From Thiotrichales bacterium (GTDB lineage Bacteria > Pseudomonadota > Gammaproteobacteria > UWMA-0217), in the NCBI GenBank assembly GCA_024763135.1, contig JANTGD010000162.1, positions 1-7,755 on the forward strand: a stretch of DNA of 7,755 nucleotides, in the 5' to 3' direction. Positions 6,828-7,755 of this stretch are shown here, piece after piece. Under the pieces are notes generated by a model. The model was not told where the DNA came from, ran no database searches, and saw nothing but the letters and a program-made list of their open reading frames with translations. The position numbers and the translations under genes were made by a program. How positions within the stretch are numbered: position 1 is the first letter of the stretch; each line of letters opens with the position of its first letter.

Positions 6828-7474
6828 TGATTGAATGTCTCGATCAATTGCTGAGCGCGCAGTAAGGCATTGATACCATGGTGTTGCTGGCGCTTTGCCA
6901 CGGCGGGCTGGCTGATGCCGAGGGTCTGGGCAATGTCTTGTTGCTGCTCATTTTGAAATAGACCAAGGGCGATGCGGCGATCGCGCGCATCCATGCGACT
7001 CAATAGTTCATCCCTACAGATCAGATAACTGTTGAGTAGCGTATCTTGCTGGGTTCCTGCGCATTGCATGCGCAGGCTGGCAGGCCAAAACTTGCGATGC
7101 GCGCGCGCGGATACCTCCTCGATGGCGTTGCGTGCGTGCCACCATGCTGTGCCGCTTTGACCGTAGGGAAGCTGTTCCGTGTCAAAGCTGTGCAACTCTC
7201 CCCATCCTAAACCATAGCGTAGATCGATGTCGGTACCCAGGTACAAACTCAATAGCAGTGCGGCGCGAATCGCCTGAGCAATCTCTGCAAAAACGCCTTG
7301 AAGTTCGTCACCGATGGTAATTTGCAGCGCCTGAACGGGGGACGTTTGCGTATTCACCCAGTTCAATGCTTTCCGCAGTTGCGTAAAGAGCTGGGCTTGG
7401 TCGGGATGCTGACGAGATCCCACCACGTCACCGATCAAAGCCGCCTGATGCTGTGTTGGTGTTCTGCTATTCAT
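6824..7474 (-). CDS. SatD-family protein: nucleotide-cyclase-like N-terminus with C-terminal helix-turn-helix
   Basis: This 216-residue protein fits the SatD family, named for a gene of the Streptococcus mutans sat (secretion and acid tolerance) locus. The family's biochemical activity is not established as far as I know. The visible family blocks are ALIGDVVGSR (12-21), LQITIGDELQGVF (50-62), DLRYGLGWGEL (84-94) and YGQSGTAWWHARNAI (104-118). In order and spacing these echo class III nucleotide cyclases: a first metal Asp (D16) in 'xxDxxGS', a second (D56) in 'xGDxxxxxF', then 'RxGxxxGE' and 'yGxxxxxAr'. The tail (about 163-213) is a sigma-region-4-like helix-turn-helix, with QQQDIAQTLGISQPAVAKRQ at 177-196. 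No Shine-Dalgarno is visible before ATG 7474, so the start is less sure, although the family N-terminus is intact. It is the first gene of a coupled pair with a membrane protein. The cyclase resemblance is my reading, not a known annotation. Confidence 0.85.
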   Translation of the reverse strand: MNSRTPTQHQAALIGDVVGSRQHPDQAQLFTQLRKALNWVNTQTSPVQALQITIGDELQGVFAEIAQAIRAALLLSLYLGTDIDLRYGLGWGELHSFDTEQLPYGQSGTAWWHARNAIEEVSARAHRKFWPASLRMQCAGTQQDTLLNSYLICRDELLSRMDARDRRIALGLFQNEQQQDIAQTLGISQPAVAKRQQHHGINALLRAQQLIETFNQ

Positions 7475-7533
7475 CCAGGGTACATTGTCACTGCGTCTGG
7501 GAAAGGGAGGTGATTCGCAACGATAGCTTGCCG

Positions 7534-7695
7534 GGAGCCTGTCCGAGAAGAGAAGGCAAAGCGAGTATGAGCTGATTTGTGTTGGGTTTTTCTCTGATTG
7601 GCGGCGAATAGTTGCGCTATTTAACGATAAACAGCGGGGGACTCAGCCAAATAGCGTTTTTCTGCGTCAGCCACACTCTGTCTCGGACAGGCTCC
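7534..7695. mobile_element. MITE-like element with perfect 15-bp terminal inverted repeats
   Basis: GGAGCCTGTCCGAGA (7534-7548) and its exact reverse complement TCTCGGACAGGCTCC (7681-7695) bound a 162-bp stretch with no coding capacity. Inside is a shorter inverted repeat, CGCTATTT (7615-7622) and AAATAGCG (7649-7656), and a local AATAG/CTATT hairpin (7607-7621). The short length, exact terminal repeats and lack of an ORF are the features of a miniature inverted-repeat transposable element mobilised in trans. No direct target duplication is evident (left flank ends TTGCCG, right flank begins TAATTG), so insertion may be old or the true ends may differ slightly. It lies 60 bp upstream of the satD start, so its left end could contribute promoter sequence to that unit. 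The assignment as mobile is inference; the repeat is seen. Confidence 0.6.
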
Positions 7696-7725
7696 TAATT
7701 GGTCAGGCAGGGTATAACCTGGCCA

Positions 7726-7748
7726 TATATAATGATATTTATTATATA
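7726..7748. repeat. AT-only palindrome in an AT-rich tail
   Basis: TATATAAT (7726-7733) and ATTATATA (7741-7748) are exact inverted copies around a 7-nt spacer. Each arm contains TATAAT on one strand, so each could serve as a -10 box in opposite directions, but no good -35 partner was found within the window. The stretch 7725-7755 has a single C and a single G, unlike the rest of the window. It could be a promoter region, an operator or the start of an acquired segment, and the window edge prevents a decision. Confidence 0.45.
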
Positions 7749-7755
7749 CTATAAA

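Noticed and set aside
7475..7533. Promoter for satD reaching into the left end of the MITE-like element (TTCTCG / TATCGT).
   Set aside because: Both boxes are poor matches and the spacing is only approximately right, so it is not reported as a feature.
1..7755. tRNA, rRNA, CRISPR array, riboswitch or complete insertion sequence.
   Set aside because: I found no regularly spaced direct repeats, no tRNA-like cloverleaf, no recognisable riboswitch core and no transposase gene on either strand.

Overview
The window looks like chromosomal DNA from a gammaproteobacterium. Three genes of aerobic ubiquinone synthesis lie in the order ubiE-ubiJ-ubiB on the minus strand, which is the enterobacterial order, and ubiJ is typical of this class. 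A DUF945 (YdgA-type) gene, an outer-membrane lipoprotein and a small beta-barrel protein also point to a Gram-negative cell. By eye the coding sequence is moderately GC-rich, and the last ~35 bases are strikingly AT-rich. I could not identify genus or species.

Region 1 (1-813): the 3' end of a DUF945 gene on the plus strand runs toward ubiB. The gap between the two convergent genes is largely filled by a 150-bp imperfect palindrome (534-683). Region 2 (814-3880): the tightly packed ubiE-ubiJ-ubiB operon. UbiE is the quinone C-methyltransferase, UbiJ the SCP2-domain accessory factor of the Ubi complex, and UbiB the membrane-anchored kinase-like ATPase. The tatABC genes that follow ubiB in E. 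coli are not found here.

Region 3 (3881-4235): a gene-free stretch holding a 98-bp inverted repeat with 25-nt arms (4092-4189) and a small hairpin just after the next gene. Region 4 (4236-6008): a two-gene unit on the minus strand. A small outer-membrane beta-barrel protein is followed, with an 11-nt overlap, by a lipoprotein of four bacterial Ig-like (Big2-type) domains. A perfect TATAAT -10 box lies upstream of the pair.

Region 5 (6009-7474): a second two-gene unit on the minus strand, coupled by ATGA. It encodes a SatD-family protein with a C-terminal helix-turn-helix, then a polytopic membrane protein. The N-terminal part of the SatD protein carries motifs strongly reminiscent of class III nucleotide cyclases, which I consider the most interesting signal in the window. 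Region 6 (7475-7755): no gene. It holds a 162-bp MITE-like element with perfect 15-bp terminal inverted repeats, then an AT-rich tail with a palindrome. All genes except the DUF945 fragment are on the minus strand.
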